Source: Selaginella moellendorffii (taxonomy: Eukaryota; Streptophyta; Lycopodiopsida; Selaginellales; Selaginellaceae). Taken from it: 60,000 nt of DNA. Both the position numbers and the translations under genes were made by a program. Below, in pieces: positions 46,446 to 57,276 of this stretch. The notes under the pieces were generated by a model. The model was given only the letters and a program-made list of their open reading frames with translations. It made no database searches and was not told the origin of the DNA. The stretch spans positions 3,420,398-3,480,397 of the forward strand of contig NW_003314266.1 in NCBI RefSeq assembly GCF_000143415.4, in the 5' to 3' direction. Position 1 is the stretch's first letter. Every line of letters begins with the position of its first letter.

Positions 46446-46828
46446 TTGATGAGGAAGGGAATTTTATAGGGAATATTACTTTTTTTTCACATCAGTCGTG
46501 GATCTCTAGATATTTTTGTTTTCATCTTCTACCATATGTCATATATAACATTCCAATCCAGTACTTCTTCTTGTTTTGCATTTATATATGTGGATGGGTA
46601 GTTTTTGAGCTGAGCTCAAGTTAATGAAAGTCAACAAAAGTCAAAGGAAATCAATACAATCCCCTAACTAACAAAAGTTTAATGGCACTACCTCCTAAAC
46701 CAAAAAATTTTAACTTAAAAATGAGGTGTTTAAGGCATTTCATAAACTTACGTAAATTATTGGTTCAACACTAACTAATCTTTTAGTCTACAAAGAAAAA
46801 TAAATTGCTACGCGTTGCATGTAGCAAC
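46446..46828. other. AT-rich stretch, nothing recognised
   Basis: No open frame or repeat boundary seen beyond the start of the MITE at 46829. Confidence 0.5.
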
Positions 46829-47139
46829 GCTTGGTTTGCTTAATACTAGTGTTATTATTACTTATTAATCCAATTGATCAAATAAAGTTTATAATTATAA
46901 GCATGTTTGTAATTCATATATACAAGATTAATTTTATTTCATATCAACCATTAGATGGTAGAATTAAAAAGAATATACTAGAAAAGGTTTAAGAAAGTTT
47001 ATAAATTATAAACATGTTTATAAATTATAAATACAAAATTAATCTAAATGAATAACAACCGTTAGATGGTAGAATATCCTAGAATATCCAAGCATATTCT
47101 AGGTATATCCAATACCATCCCAGTCGTTTGCTTAAGCAA
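46829..47139. mobile_element. MITE unit with 11-bp terminal inverted repeats
   Basis: Starts GGTTTGCTTAA and ends TTAAGCAAACC. About 310 bp, AT-rich, non-coding. It contains the ACCATTAGATGGTAGAAT and ATAAATTATAAACATGTTTAT motifs found in all family members. Confidence 0.8.
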
Positions 47140-47359
47140 ACCAAAAACATCTATTAAACAATATAATTATTATTAAAATCAACATATTCAATCTTCTTCT
47201 ACTTTAACAAAGTAGAAATGGGTATAGTGGAATGCTCTTTCCCTATAGGCTCATGTGGCATATAATATTGTACCATGTGTACCTAATGATATAAAAACAT
47301 TTTAGAACAAATATTATAAATTATTTCAAACACTTGTTGCAAAATCTCCCAAGAATATC

Positions 47360-47991
47360 CTCACCTAGCTCTGGATCACCTAATACCTAACTCTCAATCA
47401 TGACTGTTTGCTACTGCGGCTCCATAGCTGCTGCAAGCTTGCAGCTCTGTGGCTATACTTAGCTCTGGATCTACTGCATCACAATTTACCAATCATAGTC
47501 AAAAGAGCAAATTTCACTAGTTGCTAACATGTATCGTGATGGCAGTGTATAATTGATAAAGTTTGGATTATAAAGTGGTTATTTTACAAAGTAGTGGGGT
47601 ATGATGACTGTCCGTTCATCCCACACATCCCTTCTCCATCCTTTTTCTCGATTTTCATGAATCCATCCTCCCCCCAGGAAGTTCCCCATGAGTTTTTGAT
47701 GATCCAGTCTTCTGTTCCATATCCAATGACCAAGACCGCGTGATTCCGCGAATTGCAGCACTGACCAGAAAGAATTCCCTGGAAAACGATGTAATTAAGT
47801 TAGAAATAAATAGAAATAATATTTGAGATTTTCTTACACTTCTATAGTTCTGGAAGTTTTGGTCGCTGCCACAGATGCCAACGGTCACGGGAGTTTTGGA
47901 GACTGCTTTAATCAGGGCGTCAGCACTGTCCTTTGTGACGTCTTTATAACCAGTGATCTCCGCCACCTTATTCTTTAAAGAACAGAAAACA
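47360..47991 (-). pseudogene. Inverted 3' fragment of the cysteine protease gene
   Basis: Minus strand: exon 3 at 47972-47838 (135 nt, intact frame, small changes such as V to A), the intron, exon 4 at 47778-47584, then the 3' flank to about 47360, which matches 4980-5150. Exon 4 carries a 12-nt in-frame deletion just after GYGTE, so GGMPYW becomes DW. His and Asn of the catalytic triad remain, but Cys is absent because everything upstream of intron 2 is missing. The break is near 47991 within intron 2. Confidence 0.92.
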
Positions 47992-48830
47992 GCTCGGCCA
48001 GAGGTATTCACATGACGACTAGTTTCCACCCTGATTCCTGCCCCTGTATGCGGCTAGCAGATATCACACCTAGGGAGGAACATAATGATATCCTGTCCCA
48101 TTGGATTCACACCGTGTGCATTCTATTGTCCAACCATTTACACAAAGCTTGGGCAATTCACTAGGTGTAGTTGTCCATGGGACCTTGAATGCATCCAATC
48201 CTTAACATCAGACCAATAGCCCCTGTCTTTCATACATAAAACTGCACGCATGGAGAGCTTGTTTTGGGACAGTTTTATATAACTTAGCAACCATGGAGTT
48301 GCTGATCAACAGATGCTACGGAACATGATTCAAGGCTTTAGCTAAATCGACATATCCCAGGAAAAGCACTCGGTTTCACTTGAAGTGTAGCCTCTCAAAC
48401 AGAGAATTATCAATTGGTCAATACAGAGTAAAGCCCGCTTGCCCATTCACATGCAACCCAGTCGTCTCCAGCCAATTGGACAGCTCTCTGTCAATGAGAC
48501 AGGCAAACACCTTTGCAAGTACTCGCCACAGCCACAGCCAGCATCGTGTAGTTGGTTACCATAGGGCGATTATTTGTCTATTAATTGTCCATCAAAATGC
48601 CTATTTTCCGGTAACATCTTAGTCAGGCCTAGAAAGCTCATTGTTTCACTGTGGCTGGTGAGCTTGTGCACAAGTATCCAACCTGAGGGATCTGTGGGGT
48701 TTGGATTGCTTAGTCTGTGCCATGCAATTCCCCACAAGGCTATCACGTGATGGGTTTTCAAAGTCAATAACCTAACCAACGGGTTAGATTTTACCAAAGT
48801 GCTCTGCCCGCCATCTCGAGACACAATATT
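47992..48830 (-). pseudogene. LINE reverse transcriptase relic
   Basis: On the minus strand GYVDLAKALNHVP (about 48345-48305) parallels the FVDFEKAFDSVPH block, and ACLIDRELSNWLETTG then LHVNGQAGF (about 48510-48440) parallels the fingers block of non-LTR reverse transcriptases. Stops interrupt every frame. It abuts the protease fragment and shares the GGTGCAGTTGTCCATGGGACC-type stretch with the LINE relics at 46.2 and 58.3 kb, so all belong to one family. Confidence 0.7.
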
Positions 48831-48899
48831 CTCTCCCGCTGGTGTGCGGGTTAGCCAGTATCCCCCAGATTTGGGATGTGAAGCTAATTCACTTCGTAT

Positions 48900-49130
48900 T
48901 TAAGAATGTTTAAACATGATTTATAATTTATAAATATAAAATTAATTTAAATTGTGAGGGCCAAGTGTACAACTACAATGATGTATACTAATATTAGCAT
49001 AATGGGAATTTGGTGTTATATTAGTTTCAATCTAGACCACGGTTTTTCTAACTCACAAAATATGTATTAACTGTTAAATGGTACTTGAAAAAATATGCCA
49101 AAATCCAAGCATATTCTACACTAAATAAAA
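48900..49130. repeat. MITE-related AT-rich fragment upstream of F-box 2
   Basis: GTTTAAACATGATTTATAATTTATAAATATAAAATTAAT-type sequence and AATATGCCAAAATCCAAGCATATTCTA match parts of the MITE family. It reaches to within about 30 bp of the F-box start. Confidence 0.5.
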
Positions 49131-49155
49131 CTTCTATGGTTCAGATGTGGCTTAT

Positions 49156-50112
49156 ATGGATTTGATACCATCTAGTATATGGTGGGAGATCTTCTCGCGT
49201 CTGGACGATTGGAGCATAGTAAACAGTGTGTGTAAGTCATGGAGAGACATAATCCAATCCCCAGACTTCAATTCCAGGGGTGTAATGGATCCAGGGGTTT
49301 GGATCATCACGTATGTCAATGATGTGTTGAAGGCGTGGTGTCCTCTCTCAGGTTTCCTTTTAGATGAGCCATTTCCAGGCTTTGAGAATCCTTATAGAGT
49401 TTTGGCTATTGAGCATGGGCTGGTGCTTTTGCGCTGTGGATCGAAGAGCTATGTTGGCAATCCTGTGCTCATGGAATGGAAAGAAATACCTCCCATTGAC
49501 AAGATATTTCTCAAGACGGATAAGGTGGATGAAGAGATCTTGTGGTCTCATAATAAAGTATTATTTAGTGTTGATCCCCAGAAGTACTCCATATATGTTA
49601 TCAATAGCGACTGGTTGAACGATATTTCTGTTCTATATGATTCATCCTTGAGTGCATGGAGAATTGATCCACTTCTTGGTCCAGCTCTAGAGAATTGCCG
49701 GCATCCACCGTATCAGATGAAGAGAAAAGAGCCGAGAAGTTATATCAGGGTTTCCGACTATAAGGGGAGAAAAACGCTTGAGGTGATTACTAACAATGAG
49801 TTCAGGGTCTGGGAAGAGAGGGATCGATCAATTCCAAAACTCATTCATAAGAAGTTTCAAGTGGACAAGAGTGAGTGGAACTTGGTGGCAAAAGTTGGCA
49901 TACCTAAGCGCGAGGAATATAATCAACGCTACCTGGGAAGCCTGTATTGCTTCTGGTCCAAAGAAGCCCGCCCAAAGCTTCGCCCTTTTGTCGTGGACAT
50001 GGAAACTAAAACTTCATATGTTTTCCCACGGAAGCACAGGCGTGACAGATTTTCGAACACTGTTTTTGTTCTGACTGGAAACACCACCCCGGTTCCAGAC
50101 CAGCTGAAATAA
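49156..50112 (+). CDS. F-box protein 2, single exon
   Basis: 318 aa from the ATG at 49156. The F-box reads MDLIPSSIWWEIFSRLDDWS, then VNSVCKSWRDIIQSPDF. Two extra residues (SS) in the first helix and a two-codon loss at RAS distinguish it from copies 1 and 3. The centre is nearly identical to copy 1 (about 49400-49680). The following part differs more (ENCRHPPYQMKRKEP replaces EARAKPQYSLAIKEP). The frame is intact and ends at the same PVPDQLK. Probably a functional SCF receptor gene. Confidence 0.85.
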   Translation: MDLIPSSIWWEIFSRLDDWSIVNSVCKSWRDIIQSPDFNSRGVMDPGVWIITYVNDVLKAWCPLSGFLLDEPFPGFENPYRVLAIEHGLVLLRCGSKSYVGNPVLMEWKEIPPIDKIFLKTDKVDEEILWSHNKVLFSVDPQKYSIYVINSDWLNDISVLYDSSLSAWRIDPLLGPALENCRHPPYQMKRKEPRSYIRVSDYKGRKTLEVITNNEFRVWEERDRSIPKLIHKKFQVDKSEWNLVAKVGIPKREEYNQRYLGSLYCFWSKEARPKLRPFVVDMETKTSYVFPRKHRRDRFSNTVFVLTGNTTPVPDQLK

Positions 50113-50819
50113 TCTGCGTTCAATTTCAATATAAATCCTAAGTTACTTTGGTTAACTTTGCGCATAGTTTTCTTCACTTGCATCAGGAAAGATGTTTGTG
50201 CCCGCTGGCGGTGGTTTGGCGATGGAGATTTTCCATTCGTCTAAGGTGCATTAACACGTGTTCCATTAGATATTCCATTAGGAGTGGAGATTAAGATCAT
50301 GAAACACACTTCTAAGGTTTTCTTGGCAATCAGTCCGCATCCAAATGCGGATTTCCTCGGGAAGATGGCCTACGCAGTGCGACTGTTTAGTATTCCGTGA
50401 CCTTACAACTCGCTCCGCTGTAAAATAGTATTGATCCCGCCAGACACTATCAGGCACTTTGTTTGGACAGCAGTGGTATTGGCTTGTTTGCGAGTTTGTG
50501 TAAACCAGTTAGAGCGATTCCCTGATTTCTACAGTGTGTTTACTCCTGCCATGGCTTTCTCGTCCGGATAGTCGAGATCTTAGATCGCTCCAGGCAGAAA
50601 CTTCTCAGGGTCTAAAAACCGAGCAGCGAATCACGATAATTGTTATCTCAAGATTGAATGCCTCATCTTTGACAAGCCTCTATGTTTTTTTTTTTTCCTT
50701 CTCAGAAGAAGAAAGGAAAAGACCAAGACACACAAGATTGAATACTTTCTTTTTCCATTTGACAAGAAATCAGTAACTGGAGCTTTGCATGTAGCCCACT
50801 CCAAGTGAAGATAAAGCCC
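50113..50819. other. Stretch without recognised gene
   Basis: Contains short open frames with no known domain and faint resemblance to deacetylase introns toward the end. Nothing firm. Confidence 0.5.
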
Positions 50820-51490
50820 ACGTAGTGAACCTGTAAGTAGTGTTTGTGGATTCCATGACTTTTTTAAGCTTGGAACTCGTTCTTGAAGTTCCAGGAGGTG
50901 GAGTGAACCACCAGGCCCGTGCACAAACAGGTTCGTTTTTAACGTTTTTCTCCAGGAAATGTTAACGTATGTTGATCTTTCTGTAGGATCACAAGGATTG
51001 AATCATGACTCGTGTATGACATCAACTCGAATATTGAAAAGCAGGCCATGTATACACTACCAGACGATGGCCTGAGAGGAAGGTAAGCTGTGATGTTTAA
51101 GCTTTGGAATCCTGGCAACGCATTTTCTCTTCTGTTATCGTTTTTCCAGATTGAGTATGGAATTCAATGAGATGGTGCGTGCAATCTTGATTCCCCAGTG
51201 TGCAAGGCGAAATAGAACAAGGGGCCATGTACACACTATCAGGGAAAGGTAAGCTCTCTTTGTGTTTATGCTTTGGAATGCTTAGTACGTATTTCCTTTT
51301 CCAGGTTGACCAGTGAGGTGACGCGCTGTCTGGACACACTGGGGATAATCAAGCCTTACTCCATCCTGGGCTTTTCTTCTTTTGATTCGTGAGTTGCAGG
51401 TATATGTTTCTCCTCGTTCGTCTCTGACGAGATCTTTCTTTGATGCTCAATCGCAGGATGAGCGTACTTCTTGTTGTCTGACGTGTGGAA
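50820..51490 (+). pseudogene. Acetylornithine deacetylase fragments, set C
   Basis: Pieces of exons 4 to 8 in order: AAGCCCACGTAGTGAACCTG (exon 4 end), GTTCCAGGAGGTGGAGTGAA (exon 5), GTAGGATCACA (exon 6), ATCAACTCGAATATTGAAAA and ACACTACCAGACGATGGCCT (exon 7), GGAATTCAATGAGATG and CAATCTTGATTCCCC (exon 8). A second exon 7/8 piece follows at 51225-51470. Introns are kept, reading frames are not. Confidence 0.85.
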
Positions 51491-51644
51491 GATGTATCAA
51501 GTGAAAGCTATCTTCATTTCTTCCTCAACAATATGGCTTGGCAACAATGCAAGCCTTTGTAGAACGCGTGTCTGGTTATTTCCCGCCCATTTTCGAGTTT
51601 CATGCCCTAGGTTCTTCCCGCTTTCGAGTTTCATGCCCTAGGTC

Positions 51645-52859
51645 ATGGCAGCGATCGTGTTTCGGATGCTGGCATTCCTCATCGTCGTCTTGTCTCTGGA
51701 GCGCAACAGCAAGGTCGGCAATGGCCAGATTTCCCTATGGCAGGGCGCGGATCTCCTCACGCGATTGGATGTCGGGCGTGCGAATTTCTCTATCCAGGAT
51801 GCCGCTGAGCCAGCCACGGCAGATTGCTTGGGGGAGCTCAGGTAAGCCTACATTGATTTCCCCTTTCCCGGGAGCACAGTTTGGTCATTTGGATCCTTGG
51901 TGCGTTGCAATTCCAGGTCAGGAACTCGCAGTTTCTGTGGTGTTGCGCCCCCTCCTCCCTTGCATCCAGCTCCAACTCAAGGTCCAAAGGAGGGGGTTCC
52001 AGCTCCAGGACAGGAGGAAGCTCCAGGGCAGCAAGCTCCAGGTCCAGGTCCAAGACCTCCAACCATTCCAGCTCCACAGCAAGCTCCGGCTCTAGCTCCA
52101 GGACAGGAGGAAGCTCCAGGGCAGCAAGCTCCAGCTCCAGGTCCAAGACCTCCAACCATTCCAGCTTTAGTTGTAGGGCAGCAAGCTCCAGCTCCAGCTC
52201 CAGCTCCAGGGCAGCAAGCTTTAGCTCCAGAAGTTCCAGGTTCAAGACCTCCAACCATTCCAGCTCCACAGCAAGCTCCAGCTCTAGCTCCAGGACAGGA
52301 GGAAGCTCCAGGGCAGCAAACTCCAGGTCCAGGTCCAAGACCTCCAACCATTCCAGCTTCAGCTCCACAACCAGGGATCGTTCTCCCGGGTGTTGGGGGT
52401 GGTGGATTTGGTGGGGGTGGTGGGGGTGGTGGGCTTGGCAGCGGTGGTGATGCCCTACCTCCATCTCCACCACAAGCTCCATCTCCAGCAGACTCTCAAG
52501 CTCCATCTCCGGCAGACTCTCCAGCTCCAGATGAAGAATACCCGTGGCCTAGCCCGGGAAACACTTGGTATAAAAGCTCTCCGGTTCAGCAACCAGGACC
52601 AGAGTTGGCAGATGATCCGGATGACAATGACGAGCCGGAAGACTTGCCAGCAGTAGCTCCAGGCGTGTCTCCTCCAGCTTCTCCAGGTGCAAAGCCGCCT
52701 CCTTCTCCAGCTCCTCCAGCTCCTCCAGGTGCAAAGCCGCCTCCTCCTCCAGCGGCTGGCGTGCCTCTCCCAGCTCCTTTCTTGTGGCTCCCCCTGTCCT
52801 TTGGTTTGGGCACAGTGGTACTCTTTGGGATTCTGATCTACGTGATTAGAGAGAAATAG
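51645..52859 (+). CDS. Secreted proline-rich protein with C-terminal membrane segment, two exons
   Basis: Exons 51645-51841 and 51917-52859 give 379 aa. Residues 1-28 (MAAIVFRMLAFLIVVLSLE...) are a signal peptide. A short globular part with Cys in TADCLGELR and SFCGV follows. Then come repeated APGQEEAPGQQAPGPGPRPP and TIPAPQQAPALAPGQEE blocks, a Gly run, PAP-type repeats and a C-terminal hydrophobic segment (FLWLPLSFGLGTVVLFGILI) with a basic end. Ala-Pro and Ser-Pro dipeptides are typical of arabinogalactan or hydroxyproline-rich cell-wall proteins. The C-terminus could be a membrane anchor; a GPI signal would normally lack the final charged REK. The gene is flanked by debris on both sides but is itself intact. 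Family name uncertain. Confidence 0.78.
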
Positions 52860-53178
52860 AGAGAAAGGCGAAGGCCTTGTCTTGTGAGAGATGAATGCAG
52901 CGGGTCGCTAAAGGTTGGGTTGAAGGAGATATCCTATATCGTTGCTATTCGATTCGAGCTATGATAGGCGATATTATTTGACTGTCGCCATGATCGATTG
53001 GATCGCACCCGCACCTGGATCCATCGTCCGCCCTCCAGCTCCAGCGCCATGCCCCAGATGCAGGGTTTAGAAACTCAGATGGACTTCGGCAGTCGACAGC
53101 TCTACGAGGAGATGGAAGATTTCGACACGGATGCTTGTTCCTCGAGGGACGAAGATCTCTGACCAGGGGTCTTGAAGT
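52860..53178. other. Downstream region of the proline-rich gene
   Basis: GC-moderate, with no gene recognised. A short plus-strand frame (MPQMQGLETQMDFGS) near 53049 is followed by stops and may be further PPR-neighbour debris. Confidence 0.4.
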
Positions 53179-53820
53179 TTGGTGACCCAGAAAGTGCAGC
53201 GAGACGAAGTTACGGTGGTGATGGATCTCTGCAAGCTTGCGATTGCTGGTCGAGCTTCACGTTGCTCACGGCTTCGACTCCAACATCAAGGTCTCATCAA
53301 CGAACTTGACGTGGCCAGGCGAGTTTTCTCCAAAGTGAGAGCTCATGACGTGGTCTCCTGGACGGCTTTGATCGTCGCCACCACTACGATTTGGAGTTCA
53401 TGCGGCTCTTGGCGAGGAAAGACGGATCCGGCGACGGCGTTGAAGCAGCGAAGCTTGGATCCGGAGGATTTGGAGAAAGGCCAGGAGCTTCACGTAGAGA
53501 TCACTGCCTCGAGGGACTGCTCTAAATCCCCAGTGGTTCTCAATGCACTTGTCAACATGTGCGAAGAGTTGTTCAAGGGATGAAGGACAGGGGTGGACGA
53601 TTTTGATCTCGGCTTATGTCGAAGGCTCTACCGCCGAATGATCCTGGAAGGAGTCCAGCCAACCGAGGTGACGATGCTGGTGGTCATTGCTGCATGCTCG
53701 GCTATGGAGTCACCCTGGGAAGGTATAGTCACTGCTTTGACAGACTCTAAATTCTTCACGGACACGGCTGTGTGTGTGATATTTCTGGACAGCTTAAAGG
53801 ACGGTCCACTGTAAGTGTAG
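53179..53820 (+). pseudogene. PPR fragment fused to the end of deacetylase exon 2
   Basis: VARRVFSKVRAHDVVSWTAL and LDPEDLEKGQELHVEITASR then CSKSPVVLNALVNM are PLS-type PPR motifs. A second frame gives RLYRRMILEGVQPTEVTML. At about 53785 the sequence switches to GGACAGCTTAAAGGACGGTC followed by CACTGTAAGTG, the end of deacetylase exon 2 with its splice donor. Deacetylase intron-like sequence follows. The PPR part is broken by a stop at 53581. A copy is at 58571-58905. Confidence 0.82.
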
Positions 53821-54039
53821 CTCATCCTCTTTGTTTTCTTCTCCTGGAGGTAACATTGGTTTTAATGTTGAACTTGCAAATCGTCCATTTTAGCATGCGG
53901 CAATGACCACCAGCATCGTCACCACGTCAAAGCAGTAACTTTGGCTATGGAAAGTCCAGCTGATATAGCTTTCTTGCAAATATTTTCAATCCATAAGTTT
54001 CTTTTGCATCTCGTGCTGCTTTGAGGGTTCTTGAGCGTT

Positions 54040-54570
54040 GATCTGGATCGGCAGCGCAAGCATATGCGACTGCAAATCTGAACAACTGGGTAAGCTTTTC
54101 CTGGATCAAGGTTTTATCTCGCATTCTCTAGAGCGATCTTCGCAATTTTCTTTTAGTGATCTATGTAGCGCTTGTAAAAGCACAAGCTGATTTTTACTTC
54201 ATCCCACGGGTTACTCGAGAAGAACGGTCCATTGTAAGCCTTTTTGGTTCTTTGTTTCTTTCATCTTTCTCTTTTCTGTATAGATTTGGATAGACACAGC
54301 AGACAAGCGACCGTCTGGTGCGAAGATTTCTCAGGCGAAGAAGATGGAAGAGAGAGGAGAAGATCGGAAAGGGAATAAAGAAAAAAGCCAAGGTCAAGAT
54401 CATGAAGCCTCTGCTTTTCATGGAAAATATGAAGCAGATTCAAATGCCAGTGTCATTTACAGCGAGCTTCCTTGTATGTTTGATCTGTAAACTCTTGAGT
54501 ACTTATTTTCAAGGCCACCAAGAAGTCGTGGAAGTTGTACGTGGCATGGAAACCAAAGCAAGCTAAATTT
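54040..54570 (+). pseudogene. Acetylornithine deacetylase fragments, set B1
   Basis: Counterpart of 42300-42850, with the same exon 1-end, exon 2-end, exon 3-start and exon 8-like pieces. It lacks about 30 bp of the exon 6-like part (TGGGTCCGTTTCTGGATCACACC is absent) and has a longer intron-like insert near 54105-54130. Confidence 0.8.
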
Positions 54571-54627
54571 TTGTGAGGCCGCGGCTCCTGCACGATCGGG
54601 CTTTGGTCCAGGGCATCCTCAATGGCC

Positions 54628-54980
54628 TTGCTCATTTTCCTTCTCCTGGCTGGATCTTGTTACGCTTGGCAGCGCTGGTCCCGATCCATCACAAGCTGCT
54701 CCACCTAAAGCATGGTGGGAGGAAAGACCAAGCGAGGGAGAAAATTGGATAGAAGATTCTCCGTCTGAATAACCAGGGGTTGATGATCCGGAGGAAGAAA
54801 CGATTCCAATTCCCGTTCCAGCCAGATAGATGCAAAATACATGTAAATCTTCGAATGATAAGCAAAATAGATGGAAGACAACCCTCAGTCAGTGCCTTGA
54901 ACGACACGCTCCTGTTCCAAAGAACTCCAAGCTCGCCCGACGCCAAAACATCGTATGTTAGCACAGGCGTAACAGACTTT
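54628..54980 (+). pseudogene. Mosaic insert: proline-rich gene piece and F-box 3' piece
   Basis: 54670-54800 parallels 52450-52630 of the proline-rich gene (CCATCACAAGCTGCTCC, TTGGATAGAAGATTCTCCG, AACCAGG, GATGATCCGGAGG). 54907-54975 parallels the F-box 3' end (TCCAAAGAA, CATCGTATGTT, CACAGGCGTAACAGA). Neither is in the equivalent place in the left unit, where the flanks are directly joined. Confidence 0.6.
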
Positions 54981-55349
54981 CCAGCACAGTGAATGGAAAC
55001 ACTTGCATCAATCAAGTTTTGTTTAGACCATCTTCTCAGGGGCTGCTGGGTCTAGGCTGAACCAGCAACTCCAAGCTCAGGCTCTGGGGAGATACAATCG
55101 CCGGAATGTGCGAGTGATTGACCATGACACCTAGGAAAGAATTTTCGATTCCAAAGATCAATGCCGAAAGTGCTTTGATATCTTTTTTTTTTACCTTCTT
55201 TTCCATCTATCGACATAAGCAACAGAGAATCTCCTCAGCGTGCATACGTTTTGAGAACCCTTTGAAAATGGTTCTTTTTTCTTTTCTTTTTGAGAGAAAG
55301 AGAAAGAACGAGCTTTTTTGGTCGGGGGCATGGGACCTCTCTCCTCGGT

Positions 55350-56168
55350 AAGAAGGCGAATCCGGATGACTGGGTAAGCTGGAAAATTTTCGCATTCTCG
55401 GATCTGATCTTTGAGAATCTCTTTTTTCTGTTCCAACTGGCTAGAGTTCTTCCATTTCTATTGGAAGTTTTCTTTTTTTTTTTCTGATGAGGTGCCTTTG
55501 TTCTTTGTTGTTTTCTTCGCATGAATTTGATCCTTTATCTATGGTGACGAGCTAAGCGGATGAGGAACAACTGATTGCCTGGGACATGTAGCGCTTGTCA
55601 CTGATCTCATGAGGCATCGAGGGACATAGGGCATAGCAACCGGCATGATCTCTTGGAAGCTCACGGCTTATGGAAAGTTTTTCCATAGCGGCCTTCCACA
55701 CAAGGTTCGTTATTTTCTCTTCTTCCAACTGAATTCTAGAGTAGGTTTATGTAGACCATTAATCCGATGGAAGCTATGAAGGAGATCCAGACTCATTTTC
55801 CCGCACATCCAAGTTATGGTTTTGCGACACTGGAGCTGTAAGAATACATGACGGTTTTAACCTTGAAACTCGTTCTTGAAGATCCCGGAGGTGGGCTGAA
55901 GCATATCCCAGGTTAGTGCACGATCTGTAGGAATTGCAGCTCCGTTTGTTATGTTTTTCTCTGGTAAATGCGAGTTTTCAGATTGACTAAACTTCTGAAG
56001 ACGTCTACGTGGATGACAGCTGGCTACGGTAAGCAGCTTGACCGTTTTGTGTGTTCCCGTTTCTCAGGATTGATGCCCACGTACCATGCACAGAGCGACT
56101 GCTTGCTATCTGATATGCGCCAGGGGTTCCAAGTTATGGCCAACATAATCTCTCGCTTAGAAGAGTGA
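55350..56168 (+). pseudogene. Acetylornithine deacetylase fragments, set B2
   Basis: Exon 1 end, intron 1, deleted exon 2, exon 3 and partial exons 4-5 as in 43310-43910. Then, unlike set A2, a piece of exon 9 (AGCTGGCTACGGTAAGCAGC) and a nearly complete last exon at 56065-56168 (GGATTGATGCCCACGTACCA ... CTTAGAAGAGTGA). The F-box gene starts 61 bp later. Set A2 has lost this end. Confidence 0.87.
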
Positions 56169-56229
56169 ATATGTCTATAACGTTTAACACCTTAAAGTGA
56201 TTAGAATATGTGGTTTAGGTAAGGCTCAT

Positions 56230-57240
56230 ATGGATCTGATACCATGGTGGGAGATCGTTTCGCGTCTGGACAATTGGAGCATAGTCCGTGCAAGCAGTGT
56301 GTGTAAGTCATGGAGGGACATAATCCAATCCCCAGGCTTCAAAGCCAGGGGTGTGATGGATCAAGGGGTTTGGATTCTCACTTATGTCAATGATGTGTTG
56401 AGGGCGTGGTGTCCACTCTCAGGGTTTTTTTTGGATGAGCCTTTCCCAAGCTTTGAGCGTCCTTATAGAGTTTTGGCTATTGAGCATGGGCTGGTGCTAT
56501 TGCGCTGTGGATCGAAGAGCTATGTTGGCAATCCCGTGCTCATGGAATGGAAAGAAGTGCCTCCCATTGACAAGATATTTCTCAAGACCGATAAGGTGGA
56601 TGAAGAGATCCTATGGTCTCACAAAGTACTATTTAGTGTTGATCGCCAGAGGTACTCCATATATGTTATCAATAGCGACTGGTTGAACGAAATTTCTGTT
56701 ATATATGACTCATCCGTGAGTGTTTGGAGAATTGATCCATCTCTTGGTCCGGCTCTAGAAGCTAGAGCTAAACCACAGTATTCTTTAGCAATAAAGGAGC
56801 CGAGAAGTTACATCAGTCATTTCGAGTATAAGGGGCAAAAAATGCTTGAGGTGATTACTAACAACGAGTTCAGTGTCTGGGAAGAGAGGGATCCATCAAT
56901 TCAAAAATGCATGAGCGACATTCATAAGACATTTGAGGTGGATAAGAGTCAGTGGAACTTGGTGGCAAAAATTGGCATACCTAAGCGCGAAAAATATAAT
57001 TGTCACTACCTAGAAACCCTGTATTGATTCTGGTCCAAAGAAGCCCGCCCAAAACTTCGTCCTTTTGTCGTGGACCTGGAAACTAAAACCGCATATGTTT
57101 TCCCACGCAAGTACAGGCGTGACCAATTTTCGAGTACTGTTTATATTCTGATTGGAAAAACCACCCCAGTTCCAGACCAGCTGAAACAAAGCTTTCGGGA
57201 TTTGTTAAAGGCCATTATTATTTGGAATGCCTCATTGAAT
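56230..57240 (+). pseudogene. F-box protein 3, interrupted by a stop
   Basis: Same family as copies 1 and 2; F-box MDLIPWWEIVSRLDNWS. At 57025-57027 TGC (Cys) of the YCFWSKEA motif has become TGA, ending the protein at 265 aa and removing the last 55 residues. The old stop has also changed (AAATAA to AAACAA near 57186), so read-through would extend it by about 19 codons. A 3-bp loss (one Asn at about 56620) is in frame. It could still make a truncated protein with an intact F-box. Confidence 0.85.
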
Positions 57241-57276
57241 TTGTTCTAGGAAGCAAAAATAGAAGAATTACAATGC

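Noticed and set aside
50534-50640. Similarity of CCGGATAGTCGAGATCTTAG to exon 4 of the 36324 gene (CCGGATAGTCGAAGTTCTCA)
   Set aside because: The match is about 20 bases, too short to claim another captured gene fragment without an alignment score.
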